Source: Epiperipatus broadwayi (taxonomy: Eukaryota > Onychophora > Udeonychophora > Euonychophora > Peripatidae). From it: DNA of 64,000 bases. This document shows positions 21,608-34,452 of the stretch, one piece after another. The position numbers and the translations under genes are program-made. The notes under the pieces are model-generated. The model saw nothing but the letters and a program-made list of their open reading frames with translations, was not told where the DNA came from and searched no databases. Numbering within the stretch: the stretch's first letter is position 1; each line of letters begins with the position of its first letter. The stretch is from NCBI GenBank assembly GCA_028023455.1, contig JAQFVV010006208.1, positions 6,928,963 through 6,992,962 on the forward strand. The letters run 5' to 3'.

Positions 21608-22309
21608 GTACATGAAATTTGTAGTGTAGACTTTATATTACAAATATAGTATGCACAAAAATATTAACAATGCAATCTTTTTAGAGCATGGCTTTATAAT
21701 TATACATTAAGGTTGTAAAATTAAATAATCAGTGTGATTTGATTTCATTTTGCATATTTAAAACCATTTTTAGAAGTAGATACTCTTCTCTTTTACTTTC
21801 TTTGCATATATTCATATATATATTGTTTATAATAACTTCTTTCATATACACTTCAATGCATACAAATTTTCTTAAAAAACTTCTTTATTATTCTTATAGT
21901 TTCAACTGTCCAGAAGTCTTCATCAGAGCTACAATATTTGAATAATACAAATACATAACTATCACTTCACATATATATAAAATATACATATATATATATC
22001 AAAATATACACATATCCCCTACATACATATATAGATAACGAAACTTAAATATATTCCAAATAATAGTAAACAACTTTTAATATAATATAAATAGAAACTC
22101 ATAGAGAAATATTTTTGATTACATTCCTATATTCATAATCATTATCAACTCAACTTTCAAAATGAAATCCACATTATCCGTATATATAAAATCCATACCT
22201 ATATCCATAAATACACATATGCATATTCAAATATATACACATATATCCTTTAAACATATATATATATATATACAGATGAACATACCCCCATAGACATATA
22301 TATACAAAT

Positions 22310-22990
22310 CTACATATATATATAAAATATACAAATATGTATCCAATACACAATTTTTTAAAATTATAATCTTTTAACAACTATTTTATTTTTACTTCTA
22401 ATTTTTTAAAAAATTCTTTTAAATATTACCCTTTTATTATATCTTTATTAATATTATTTTATAATTTTCTTTTCATTGTTTCTTACTATCTACCTTGTTT
22501 AATTATTATATAATATACAATACCTCTTACTTTAATATCCATAATTTTAATTTTTTAAACTTTTACCTTCTATTATTTCTACTCTTATTCTTTATTTAGT
22601 AATTTATAACTTTATTTTCTTCAATAATACTTACCTTTTCAACTTTCCTCTACTTTAATTAAAATTATTGAAGAAAATAAAAATATAAATTATTAAATAA
22701 AGGATAAGACTAGAAATAATAGAAGGTAAAAATTTAAAAAATTAAAATTATAGATATTAAAGTAAAAGAGATATTATATATGAGATAATAATTAAACAAG
22801 ATAGATAGTAAGAAATGATGAAAGGAAAATTATAAAATAATATTAATAAAGAAGTAATAAAGGGGTAATATTTAAAAGAATTTTTTAAAAAAAAATTTAA
22901 AAAAATTAAAAGTAAAAATAAAATAGTTTTTAAAAGATAATAATTTTAAAAATTGTGTATTGGATATATTTTTGTATATTTTATATATAT
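22310..22990. repeat. Long inverted repeat inside the 4.6 kb insertion
   Basis: Arms of about 330 nt meet near 22,655: for instance AATATTACCCTTTTATTATA (22,423) against its mirror at 22,858, and TATCCAATACACAATTTTTT (22,339) against AAAATTGTGTATTGGATATA (22,949). A transcript of either strand would fold into a long AU-rich hairpin. Confidence 0.75.
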
Positions 22991-23820
22991 GTAATTTATA
23001 TGCAAGTTGTAATTATAAATTTTATTAAACGCCCATTATTATATTAAGTAATAATTTACTGCGTCTGTGTATATATATGTCTATGAGTGTATGTGTATCT
23101 GTGTATATATATATATTGAAGCAGTCAATCTTATCTTAAGATTGTGCTTCATGTTTCTACCTACTAACCTGTGTTTAAATCCCTATATCCCATCCCGCTC
23201 CTTTTGTCGTATATATATTTTTTATGTATATATTTGGAATGCGCGCCTAAATTTATAGTTTAACTTTTAATATTTATGATTATTAATTCTATTATTAATT
23301 ATTAGTTCTTTTTTTATTAAAGTATTATAGTTGCGATTCAAATATATATATAGGAGCAAAATTACTAACAAAAGGTTGATTTTTTTTGTAAATATTTTAT
23401 TATACGTCATTTTTTAAGCTTTTTCTTTTTAAAGTACTTTTTCTATTAAACTGTATATTTTTATAGAATCCAATATGGAAGATGCTACAGTAATTGTCTA
23501 AAAATAATTAAGAGTTGGAAGCACTATTGTTTTAATCTGGGGTAGGTATTTTTAATTAAAGTTTTACTTAAAAGGGGATTAAGATTAGAGATACTTTTAT
23601 CAAAAACATGTCAAATCTATTTCTAATCTGGAAATAGATTTGAATTTATTTTTGGATATTATCTTATTGTTGCATCTTCAAAAACAACTGATAAAAGAAA
23701 AAGTATAAAGTGACTGAATTTTGAGTCACAGATTAGATTAGCTACTATTGAGAGAACTGATTGTAAACATATTACACGTCGCTGTGAAACTAAAAATGAT
23801 GTAGTATAAATCCACCAACC

Positions 23821-23851
23821 TGCTCGACCCTGTCAGGTCATCATCTTCAGT
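23821..23851 (-). ncRNA. Degenerate hammerhead-like motif
   Basis: Minus strand reads CACTGAAGA, TGATGACCTGACAGGGTC, then GAGCAGG where GAAAC would be expected. Layout resembles the other motifs, but the second core box is lost. Weak call. Confidence 0.25.
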
Positions 23852-25007
23852 GGCCATCTTATTCTGCTGTCCAAGAGGAAGTAAAAGCCCGACCTAAGAA
23901 CTTTAATGCTACTAGAAACTTGCAGTTATTTAAGAACTTTCATTTCAATTGCCACGCACGTGCAATATTTTAAATCGGACTCTTAAAATTGCCAGGTAAC
24001 TTTTCAAGCAAACTAAATCTAACCTAACTCATCTATCAAGATTTTCTTTTAATATATTATTTTACTTTGTTTTGTTAATATGTAATTTGCTCTTAGTTAA
24101 TTTTTAGATATAATATGTAAATTGCTCTCAAATGATTTCTTTAAATTTAATTCTATCTTATATGCTCTAACTTTCTTTAATTTTGGTGCAGTCATTTATT
24201 TATTACTTGATTTTATATGTATGTTTTTTTTTTATTAATTTGCCAATCTCAAGTAATCTGACGAGTTGAATTTCTAAAATCTTTTCTGTCATTTTTTTTT
24301 ATCTAAACCTTCATGAAAAGGTTATTAACGTCCCCTTAAAATATATATATATAATGCATTGTAAATTAATACGTTCACCAGATTGTTTTATGAATCAACA
24401 TTTTAGGTTCGTTATAATATAAAAATTGATTTATTTAACTCTGGATTTTCTTCCCGAACGCTCTGAAACATTTATTTTATAATTATTTATTAAATTCTGA
24501 AAGGGTGACTTATAATTTGTTTCCTATATAACTGCTAATCTTACTTCATTTTTCATACTCTTAAAATATCAAATACAGTATTTAAATATTCCAGTTATTA
24601 TGAATATCATGAAGGTGGGATTGAATTATTTTAAATATCAGAAAAGGGATGGGGGTAAATCTAAATGTTTCTTTAACGAAATCAGATCTTAACGTATATT
24701 TTATTAATTTGAAATCTAAATCTTAATGTTTCTTTTACTAAATAAAATCTTCATGTATATTTTATTAAATGAAATCTTCTCTCTATATATATTATAGCGG
24801 TATAGCATATTATTTATATAAATTATAGTATTCAAACAAGGGTCATTATTTTAAAGTAGTAAACTTATTCAATGTCGTTAGAGACATTTATATTCACTGC
24901 ATTACTGACATTTAGCCAATCTTCGTGTTTTATATATATGTGCTTCTTAATCTGGGGGTTGCGACAAGATCGAACCCATAGATTTCTCGTTATTTATTCT
25001 GTATAAA

Positions 25008-25190
25008 ATGCCTCTGGCGGTGATCCCATAAGTTTGGCACATGCTATGCATATCACTTCTTCGTACAAAAAGGCCCCTGGTGGTGACCCCTAAGTCTGGC
25101 ACACGCTATGCCCATCCATTTCTTCGTATAAAAAGGCCTCTGGCGGTGATCCCTAAGTATGGCACACGCTATGCCCATCCACTTCATCTT
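25008..25190 (+). repeat. Three-copy tandem repeat of about 63 bp
   Basis: CCTCTGGCGGTGATCCC (25,010), CCCCTGGTGGTGACCCC (25,073) and CCTCTGGCGGTGATCCC (25,137) head three consecutive units that also share TGGCACACGCTATGCCCATC. Inside the 4.6 kb insertion. Confidence 0.75.
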
Positions 25191-26047
25191 TCATCCAGAA
25201 GCACGACTTTTCCTATTATTTCTTGGTTATAATGTCAGCACCGCAAACTTCTCATATATTTTTTTCTTTTGCTTCATGACCCAGTTTTAATGCTCTAATA
25301 TTAAAATTACACTTTGCTTAAAAGATATATATAAATGCCAATTACTTCTATTTTATTAATTAAGTTTATTTCAATCATATACAATCTCACCATTGTAATT
25401 TATATATCTATATTTAAGAGTATCTATATGCCTTGGGGAAAATAAAGCATTCGTCTTACTATCGTTAAAATAATTTTTCATTAAATATTTTGGCATAGTT
25501 TCAAATATAATGTTTTCAGATGTATTTTGTTTGTTTTCACAACCTCAATGGCGTGAAAATAATTTATATCATACGTATAATGAATTTCGAATGCTCCTAG
25601 AAATATATATGTTAGTCACCATGTTTCAGAACCGTAATCCAAAGCGTTAATGGCAATATTATGTAATTCTTTCTAATATTCGATTGGCATTTTAATATTA
25701 GACCCACCAAAGATGTGTGTTTATTTGTAATATATTATTTAGCTAATAAAGAGCATATGAGAAATAATAGCGTGAATGACACTATGTAATTATCTACCGC
25801 TTGCTCATTCACGCACATACTAATGTACTTAATGTATAAATGTATAATAATTTGTCAGTATATTAAAATATATTTTATTGTCTAACTTATTTGAGTAATT
25901 TGAATTCCTTCTTTTCTCCACTTCCAAAAGTAAAGCCTGCTTATATATATTTTAGTTTAGTCATAGTTAATAGATGTCTCATTGTTTTGCTCAGCTTTGC
26001 TAGTCAACCGGATTTAAAATTAATTCTCATGTGCCATCACTATTATG

Positions 26048-26112
26048 TTATTCATTCGGTGTTAGATCTGGGGCTTAGAGAGTGGGTTCGAATCCAGGCT
26101 GGTCCCTGACCT
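26048..26112 (+). repeat. Possible tRNA-like (SINE) fragment
   Basis: GTGTTAGATCTGGGGCTTAG and GGGTTCGAATCCAGGC resemble a tRNA D-arm remnant and a perfect B box. No acceptor stem and no second copy were recognised. Confidence 0.3.
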
Positions 26113-26473
26113 AAATCTTGGGCTTGACTGGGTTTGAAGTATATTTTGTGAGTTCCAGATCAGGTTAGATGGATAAACATGTTTTGACTGGCACAAAATG
26201 TAGGGGATACATGTGTATATTTTGATATACATATATATATATATATGTGAAGTGATGGTTATGTATTTATATTATTCAAATATTGTAGCTCTGATGAAGA
26301 CTGCTGGACAGTCAAAACTGTAAAGAAAATAAAGAAGTTTTTTAAGAAAATTTGTTTGTATTGAAGTGTACATGAAAGAAGTTATTATAAGCAATATATA
26401 AAACCATTTTTAATATTCTAAAACAAAAACATTTTATTACAATATTATTTTTCACTTTTACATCACACACCAG

Positions 26474-26773
26474 ATGTTCCATCAGCACCTCGCAATCTAC
26501 AAATAACAGACATTATCGGTGACACGGTAATACTTCACTGGGAATCTCCCGCAGATAATGGTGGTAGGGAAGTTACTGAATACATAATAGAAAAAAGAAA
26601 CATTGACCGTAAAGCATGGCAAAAAGTTAGTGCTACAGCAGATTTTACCTTCTCTGTACCCAATCTTGTTGAGGAGAATGAATATGAATTTCAAGTTTCT
26701 GCTGTTAATGAGTTTGGAGTGAGTGAACCAGCCGTTGTGGGCCCTGTGCTAATCCAGCCTGTTGAAGCTGGTG
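26474..26773 (+). CDS. Unit 3, Fn3 module exon (type a)
   Basis: Acceptor CACACCAG, donor GTAAGA, 300 nt, phase 1. DVPSAPRNLQITDIIGD opens it; Trp residues in LHWESPADNGG and RKAWQKVSATAD; EYEFQVSAVNEFGVSEPA followed by VVGPVLIQPVEAG. Only about five bases differ from the unit 1 exon. It pairs with the Ig exon at 21,329 because the flanking intron halves match the other units on both sides of the transposon. Confidence 0.92.
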
Positions 26774-29062
26774 GTAAGAAATCCAAATAGTTTTTTGGTA
26801 GACTAATTATTTCGCATAAATTATATATTTTATTTATTCTGGTTAATTTTTTTTTAAAAAAAACTGATCATATGTTTTAAAAGACTTTAATGGGGAAAAA
26901 ATCACATTAAGGTAAAAGATATATATTCAAATTACATAAAATGAAGTCATAAATCTACTGAAATTAGAATTTTACTTTTTAATTCATAAAATAAGGTGAA
27001 TAACATGCATACACATGCTAAGTTATGCATTGAAGTGACAAAGAAAAACAATGCAAAGTTCATTTCATTACGGGAGAAAATCCTATTTAAACAATCTAAT
27101 AAAATGCAATTCTGAAACAAACTTTAATATTAAAATGATAGATACTATGATTGAAGAAATAAAAACAGTGAAAAATGGATGGGAGGGTCTACATAGTTAA
27201 AACAATAAAAATTAAAAAATAAAATACTTTTCAAGCAAAGAATAACGAAAAAAAAAAGATATACTTATTCCTTTGATTGATAGATTCAAGATAAGTAAAA
27301 ACGAAAATAAAATTATTTTCCATTTGAAATAGTATCAAAATATCACAGTTTCTTAAGAATCTTAAATGATGAGAATAGTAAAAATATAATATTACATAAA
27401 TATATGTCGGTGTTGATAATCTTATGAGACAATTACAATTAGACATAAACACTATATCTTTATTTCCCATGTAGGGATTTTCTACTCCACTGTTTCATCT
27501 TTACTTTAAAAACTAGTAAATAAAATATAAAATAATTAATAATAAAAAAAAGCTATATATTTTAAGCATTTTGTTCACATTATATACATAGCATGTATAC
27601 GTATTTATATGTACCTATAGTATATGTTTTCAATATATATATATATGTAGTCACATAGTTTTAAATACATATTTGTTTATCCTTATACTTTGATAACTAT
27701 ATTTTTCTTGAAACCAAATGATGTGGATACAGAAATAATACTGTATTGTGAGAATGAAATTCTATAACTTGAAAAATAATGTCTTATTATTTTTAAAATT
27801 ATATATGTCAATATAACTAAGATTATTAGATAAGTCTTTCTATTAGTTCTTGCAAAATAAGTCTAAAATATATTTAATACTTTATGATAGAAATTTGTGG
27901 AAATTCAATCTATACAATGTATGAATTTTAATTAGCCCTAATTATATGCTTAATAGCAGAATTTTGTACCTATTATAATAATATTTGTTTTTCAATTGAC
28001 TTGCTTATTTATTATTATTTTCATTAAACAATGTCTTTTTGTTACTTTCTCCCCCATGCTTTTGTTATTTAGACCTCTTTTTTTCTATTTCTCTCTCTCT
28101 CTCTCTCTTTTGTTTTGTTTTGCTATTGGTCAATTTATTGCAAAATTATAATTATTCAAACGGAAGTCAATCTCGGATAATGCGCTATTTCTTAAAATAT
28201 AAATTTCCACGCACTCGTCTGCCGGTAAGAGTTTAAAAATATTATACTGTAAATAAGTTCAGACATAAAACAAATAATTTGCAAACTGCAAAATGGGTTT
28301 TCTATAAAGTAATAAGAATATATACCATTCCATTTTGACTATTTTTTCTGCTACAGAGAAATTATATTTTTTAGTCATTTAGTAGCCGTAAATAAAAACT
28401 TTAAAAAGAACATTTCATTATTAGAAAGAGTTACATTTCTCAAAAAAAGTCATAGATGACATGACCCTATTCTCTTAAGCTTGTAAGTTATAAACAATGA
28501 GGATTGGCAATCCTCATTGTTTAGTTACATTTCTGTTTCCAAAAAAAGAAAGGGGCGGGGAGATAAAAGTTATTTCAAAGTAATATTCTATTTGTTAAAA
28601 CTTTGGGGAAAAAAAATAAAGAAAAATTGATTAATTAAATAAATAGCACTGAAAGTGAGAATTCTAATAAATCAACTAAAATGGCTAAGAATGTTGTTCT
28701 CGTAAATTAAAAAAAATCCAGATTTAATTATGTTAATTATTGATAATCAGGTGTTCATTAATTTACATGTAAAGAAAATTTTAAAAACCAAAATTACTTA
28801 GTGAATCAAAATGTCAAGAAATATTTGGATTATGAGTGCAAATTAGCATAATATATATGATACATTGTAATATAGGGATATTTCTTTTTTCTTTAAGAAA
28901 GAAATGTCAGCAATTATAATAAATAAAAGAAAAATTTTTGAAAATATTTTTCCAACTTTTTAGCTGGGATAAGAGAAAAATATATATAATATTAAGACAA
29001 CTACTATTTGATGAACAAGTCTATTAAAATATTCAAAGCATAGCACATCTAATTAAATAAAT
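26774..29062. other. Intron downstream of unit 3
   Basis: Paralogous to 10,828-13,525 of unit 1 but lacking its SINE, foldback and G-run. A (TC)n tract lies at 28,092-28,107, and a perfect 31-nt palindrome (AAACAATGAGGATTG and its mirror) at 28,492-28,522. No exon recognised. Confidence 0.6.
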
Positions 29063-29075
29063 ATCTGTGAAACTA

Positions 29076-29448
29076 ATTATTAAAGGCAAAACTCTATATG
29101 TATTGCCACTCAGTGCAAGCCAGAGCTATATGACTATATAAGCTAATGAGCTTGAATTGAAAATATTATAGTGTTTTCAATTTAAGACTCATAGTTTTGT
29201 AATTAAGTAGAGATAAAAGGTGGCTGCTGAAGGGTTGCATTAGATCCTAAGATCTAGGTGCAGTGCTCTCAGATCCGAGGCTCCTCACTGACGAAGGCCA
29301 CAAGCCAGAAGGATGAGTTGGCACTAGGTAGGGATTTTATGCACAAGTCTTCGGGCATCCATTGATTACTCTGGCTTGCACTGAGTGGCAACACATATAG
29401 AGGATTTTGCCTGTTTTAATAACTTATAAGCAAGCATAAGAAGTGGTG
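29076..29448 (+). mobile_element. Family F foldback element
   Basis: Flanked by ATCTRTGAAACTA (29,063-29,075 with G, 29,449-29,461 with A), 13 bp; unit 1 has this once at about 14,555. Arms TATTGCCACTCAGTGCAAGC and GCTTGCACTGAGTGGCAACA are mirror images. At 29,285 the plus strand reads CTCACTGACGAAGGCCACAA then GCCAGAAGG, a decayed hammerhead core. Confidence 0.75.
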
Positions 29449-29461
29449 ATCTATGAAACTA

Positions 29462-31070
29462 TTTTATTCTATTCAATTCCCTATCTACTATAGTAAATAT
29501 ATTGCTAAAAGGAGATAAGGAGACAGTTACAGTACTAAATGGCAAGAAATTCAATACTAATATATTAAAAGGACCAATTTTTTGAAACAAAAATTTGCAA
29601 TAAAATTTATTATTCTAGGATTAACTTTTGACAATTCTATATTGATATAATTTTTCACAAATCTCCTGGAATTCATTGTTTACATAAGACATAGATAAAC
29701 TTAGGGATTAATAATTAGCTGAATGCACAAATTTCTATCATAATTTAAGAGATCAATTAATATTTTGTAATATTTATATCTGAAAAAATAAATTTAATTT
29801 AGATGTTTGTGATAATTATTTTTCTGTGTATGTTGTTTTTTAATAGATATGTAATTTTAGTTTATTTTTTGTTTTTAAATTATTATTTGCTTTGAATAAT
29901 TTAAATTGTGTTTATTTTTTTAAAATACAATTATACCATAATAAATTGTGTATATATATATGTGTGTATGTGCATTTGTTTAAAATAATGTTACCCATGA
30001 AAATATATGTAAAGTTGAAATTGTAACAATGATAAATGACAACTATAATTGAAAAATTAAGTACTTTTTGATTACATTGTAATCCTTATCAAGTGAAGTC
30101 ACATGGGGAAAAAAATCATAAGCTTTTTCAAGAATTTATTTATGGATTGTCTATGTATTGTACACTGTTTAAATTGATGTATAAAAACTGCCTCTTAAAT
30201 TTTTTTGTACTGTTTGGTTAGCTGTACTGTGCCACTAGGTGACGCTGCAGTACCAATCAAGAACCATACAAGCAATAAATTTCTATCAAAGAAATCATTG
30301 TAAAATACAAAATACATGATTCCCAAATCCCCTCTGCATGAAGAAATCGATCAAAAATAAGTAAAATACAAATTACAAAAACAAGAAATAAATCAATAAT
30401 TACAACACCTAAGTTAATCAAACAATACCTTTTTTTTATTTATAATGTCCTTCATCATTAAAGAAAATGAGGCAGTATTAGAATGATTATTATAACATTT
30501 TTTACACAATTGTATAGTAATTGTAGTGTTACTAAATGCTTGTATTTAATATGGACAGTCTATATTTTGAAGGTGACATCTGTATCCACACTATACTTTA
30601 AAGAAAATAAGAAAAATATATATAATTATGAAAATGTCATATCAAATGTCCCTAATTTTAAAAATACTATATTATTCAATTTCAAAACTGAAAAATCTTA
30701 TATTATGTTTTTGCAGTGATTTGAATAGTAACTGTAACATGTAAACCATTATTGTTTAATTAAAGTTAATTACTTAATAATAATAACTTCATTTATTTGA
30801 TTTGTGTTTGTATTTAAGGATTCAAATCCATGCAAAAAGTAATATCTAACAGAAAGTGTCCATTTAATGTAAAATTACAAACTGAATCTTAATTTCTAAA
30901 GCTAGAACATGGAAATGAAAGCGGGGTTTTATTCCATACATAGCAGTAGATTTAATCTGACATTTGGAGTAAGAAAAGACATTGTTTAAATATATAAATT
31001 CTCTAAAATATTAGAAAATTGAAAAGCAAGTAATGCATTTCATACAGTTTTACATCAACAAAATTTTTAA
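29462..31070. other. Intron sequence between family F copy and hAT relic
   Basis: The left part (to about 30,100) matches 14,570-15,140. Nothing further recognised; a 78-codon open frame at 30,483 has no known content. Confidence 0.5.
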
Positions 31071-31079
31071 TTATCTGAA

Positions 31080-32460
31080 CACCGATCTAAACTCATTTCA
31101 AAATTTTATAATTTGAAGTATTCCAGTGCTAGAACAAAAACAGAAGCCATCGCTAATAATGTAATTGCAACTTTTATAATGAATAAAGTACAAAAAAAGG
31201 TCAAATCAAGCCAATTGTGTTGCCATATCTATACATGCATCCGCTAGATTACATTTAAAACATACCTTTGGTAAATAGAATATTTATTTCAAAACTTGGA
31301 ATTAATGCCAGACAGATAGAGATTGATAATTTAAAAGGAAAAACATCTGCCATTTTAACTGAACAAAATCTTAAAACATTTAAAATCTTTCATTTAGGAA
31401 AAAGAAAAAAACATTTTATCATATTGTCTTTGATAACAAAGATACAAATTTTGACAGTGACGAAAAAGTAAAAATGACATTCACACAAAATTACAACAAA
31501 AAGTCCGTAGTAAACTTGTAGGTATTGAGTGTCACGTTTATGTTGTGCATAAGTGAATACAGAATGGTGTTGACAAATTACCTTTTCATATAGAAATGGT
31601 CATAATTTAAAAAATTAAATATTTTTACATTCGGACAGTGAGGAGAATGGAAAAATTAAAAGAATTATATGATTATGTGGGCAATGAGTGCAAGAAACTG
31701 TTGTCACATAGTAAAACAAGATTTTTAAATCTACTACTACTTCTTCATATGATTATTCTAATTTGCAAAGGACTTAAATCGGTTTTTCTTTCTGAATCTG
31801 AGAATTTTTATTCAAAATTAATAAAAGATTTTTTTAAAACCCCAGTCACTGATGCGTTAGCTTTATTCATTAATGATAGCCTTCAATTTTCCAAGAAATT
31901 ATTACTATTTCTGAAAGACATGAAATTTTGATTATAGGGGTCACTTTAAAATACAAGGAATTAAAAATATAAATAAAAGCCAGAACAGATGTCTATATAA
32001 ACAAAGAAATTGTAAACAAGGAAGATTTTGAAAGACATGTTTAAATATTTTTGAATGCTGTGTTTTTTACTTAGAAATATGGGAAAACAACTTCGATAAT
32101 GCAGAAAATTTAAAATAAAGAATTAAAAATGCATGAAAGAGGAAATGTTAAAGCATTTACTGTTTTATGGATTGAGGTATTCAAAATGCTTCATGAAAAT
32201 AGAAGTGAATATCCTAACTTTACGAAATTATTAGAAATTAATATTTGTTTATCAGGATCCACACTTCCAGTTGAAGGGATTTTTTCTACTATGAGAAACA
32301 TTTGGTCTAATGTACGAAACACATTGTTAGTAGAAAACACTTAAGTGTTGTTACAAATAAAAGTTAATGCAGATGTCATTTGTGCCAGGTTCTACGAACT
32401 AACTAAAAATGATAAAAATTTTTGTTAAACAAATTTACTGGGAAGAAAAGTATGACTAGT
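31080..32460 (+). pseudogene. hAT-type transposase relic
   Basis: Plus-strand frames in order: TKTEAIANNVIATFIMNKV and a stretch reading VAISIHASARLHLKH (like the STDASNHK region before the first catalytic Asp); then LLSHSKTRFLNLLLLLHMII with LKSVFLSESENFYSKLIKDF (31,638-31,931); then YPNFTKLLEINICLSGSTLP with VEGIFSTMRNIWSNVRNTLL (32,129-32,344), which is the hAT C-terminal dimerisation motif. Frameshifts and stops separate the pieces. Related to the zinc-finger-containing hAT proteins found in many animals. No termini identified. Confidence 0.75.
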
Positions 32461-32477
32461 TAAAAAAATAAATAATC

Positions 32478-32590
32478 ATTTTTTTTCCATATGTCATAGC
32501 ATCGGCCAGGAGGTGAACCTGCAACAACCGTCTACAACCAACTGCTTGCTTGCAAAGCGGCTGTGTGACCTCTCGGCTAACAACGCTTGA
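32478..32590 (-). repeat. tRNA-derived SINE
   Basis: Reverse complement: GTTAGCCGAGAGGTCACACA (A box), GCAAGCAAGCAGTTGGTTG, GTTGCAGGTTCACCTCCTGG (B box), CCGATGCTATGACATATGG and an A-tail. One of the two fullest copies in the window. Confidence 0.75.
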
Positions 32591-33294
32591 CATAAATAAT
32601 TTTCTTCAGTTTGAATATTAATATTTTTGTCCGAAATTTATTTAATATTGTAACTTCTACATCAGGAATGACAGGTGTTCTTAAAAAGTTTTTTATTTTC
32701 CAGGTGCTCATATTTTATGACTTTAAAATCTTGTAACCTCAGTAATTGGTATTTTTTTAATCTCTTTCCAAAGTATATCTCGATTCCCCAACGTATGATT
32801 TTTTGCATTGACATATAATTTGATTTATAATATTTTTGCATTTTAGGAATCAATGTAATCAAAAGCACTATTGCTTAATTTATGTAAATTATTATTAAAG
32901 TTTACATATATGTGTGTGCATGTATGAAGGTGTGAATATAGTTTTTGGGTTCATCCATATGTGCGTTGATGCTTCTTATTCCTATTGTAGCTATCACATT
33001 TCATTTCAATCTTATTACCATCGTCAGGATAGTATGGGCATTTCACTAGCTATTGATAAAAACATCATTGCTACAATAATAATAATTATAATAATAATAA
33101 CAACAATAATAATCAAACATATACATGAATGAATCCAAAACCTATACTCACCTTTTTTTGTCTGTAATAATCATTGTTTTCACATTTATGCCTCCAAATT
33201 ATATATGTATTGCAAAAAATAAATCAATTTATAAAAAATAATAATAATAGTTTGAATACTTTAACAGAGTAATAAACATTTTGTAAAATTATAG
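32591..33294. other. Intron upstream of unit 4, paralogous to units 2 and 3
   Basis: 32,700-32,890 matches 15,220-15,340 and 19,470-19,700; 32,905-33,290 matches 16,050-16,389 and 20,990-21,328, with AAAATTATAG acceptor context conserved. It lacks the foldback and minisatellite present in units 2 and 3. Confidence 0.65.
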
Positions 33295-33573
33295 TTGGTC
33301 CAAAACTGATACCAGAATATGATGAAATCGGTATTCCGTCAGGAGAAACATTACAACTGAAAATCAGATTTGAAGGAAAACCAGAGCCAGAAATAACATG
33401 GATTTTTAATGGTGAAATACTTGAAGAATCATCTAGAATTAAAATATCAAAAGAAAATAATGTTGCGGGTATCCAAATCAGATGTGTAGAGAACATTGAT
33501 GCTGGCACATATACTATCAGGGCTAAAAACTCCGTAGGCACAGTAGAATCTCCCATCACAGTTAAAGTATTAG
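33295..33573 (+). CDS. Unit 4, Ig module exon
   Basis: Acceptor AATTATAG, donor GTACAT, 279 nt, phase 1. GPKLIPEYDEIGIPSGETL, turn GKPEPE, TWIFNGEILEES, then NIDAGTYTIRAKNSVGT and ESPITVKVL. Clearly the same lineage as units 2 and 3 but older, with about 15 differences. Confidence 0.92.
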
Positions 33574-33797
33574 GTACATGAAATTTGCAGTCTAGACATT
33601 ATATTACAAATATAGTGTGCACTTAGATATTAAAACGCAATATATTTAGAGCATGGCTTTATAATTAGACATTAATATTATAAAACTAAATAATCGGTGT
33701 GATTTGATTTCATTTTGCATATTTAAAACCAATTTAATATTCTAAAACAAAAACATTATATTACAATATTATTTTTCACTTTTACATCACACACCAG

Positions 33798-34097
33798 ATG
33801 TTCCATCAGCACCTCGCAATCTACAAGTAACAGACATTACCGGTGACACTGTAACACTCCATTGGGAACCTCCTACAGATAATGGTGGTAACGAAATTAT
33901 TAAATATGTAATAGAAAAAAGAAATGTTGACCATAAAACTTGGCAAAGGGTTAATGCTACAACAGATTTTACCTTCTCTGTACCCAATCTTGTTGAAGAG
34001 AATGAATATGAATTCCAAGTTTATGCTGTGAATGAGTTTGGATTGAGTGAACCAGCCATTGTTGGTCCCGTGCTAATCCAACCTGCTGAAGTTGGTG
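33798..34097 (+). CDS. Unit 4, Fn3 module exon (type a)
   Basis: Acceptor CACACCAG, donor GTAAGC, 300 nt, phase 1, 224 nt after its Ig exon. DVPSAPRNLQVTDITGDTV, HWEPPTDNGGNEIIKYVIEK, TWQRVNATTDFTF and EYEFQVYAVNEFGLSEPA. It retains Pro-Pro after the Trp, where units 1-3 have Ser-Pro. It is the only member of units 1-4 followed by a second Fn3. Confidence 0.93.
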
Positions 34098-34452
34098 GTA
34101 AGCAATCTACAGTTGTTTTTTTTTAATAGAATAGGTGTTTCACATTAATTATATTACAATATATTACTTGCTTTTTATTTTGAATTTGTAGAATAAACAG
34201 CTGATTTTTTTTAAAAAAACTGATCACCTGTATAAGATTTTGAAATAATTAGTGATATTAGCTAATTCATAAATCTAGTTTACTGAAATCATAAATCTAA
34301 TTTATAGAAAGTTTGCTTTATTCTTTAACTTATAATATTTATGCTTCAATTACTTTAGATGGGTTTCTTTTTTATTAGTATACAATGTTCATTTGATAAG
34401 AATTCAATAGCCAGAAAATTATTTAATATGCATGCACATGCTAAGTAATGCA

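Larger units (their letters stand above)
21773..26398. mobile_element. 4.6 kb Penelope-like insertion inside the unit 3 Ig-Fn3 intron
   Basis: The direct repeat TAAAACCATTTTTA (21,759-21,772 and 26,399-26,412) is present once in the same intron of units 1, 2 and 4 (near 16,821 in unit 2). Removing the insert and one repeat (4,640 nt) leaves a 226-nt intron against 225 in unit 2. The ends are inverted: 21,826-22,020 is mirrored by 26,195-26,390, with hammerhead-like motifs facing outward on the minus strand (21,899) and plus strand (26,290). The interior holds a 0.7 kb foldback, a 63-bp tandem repeat and AT-rich sequence; no reverse transcriptase or GIY-YIG frame was seen, so it is non-autonomous or a composite. 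Confidence 0.8.
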
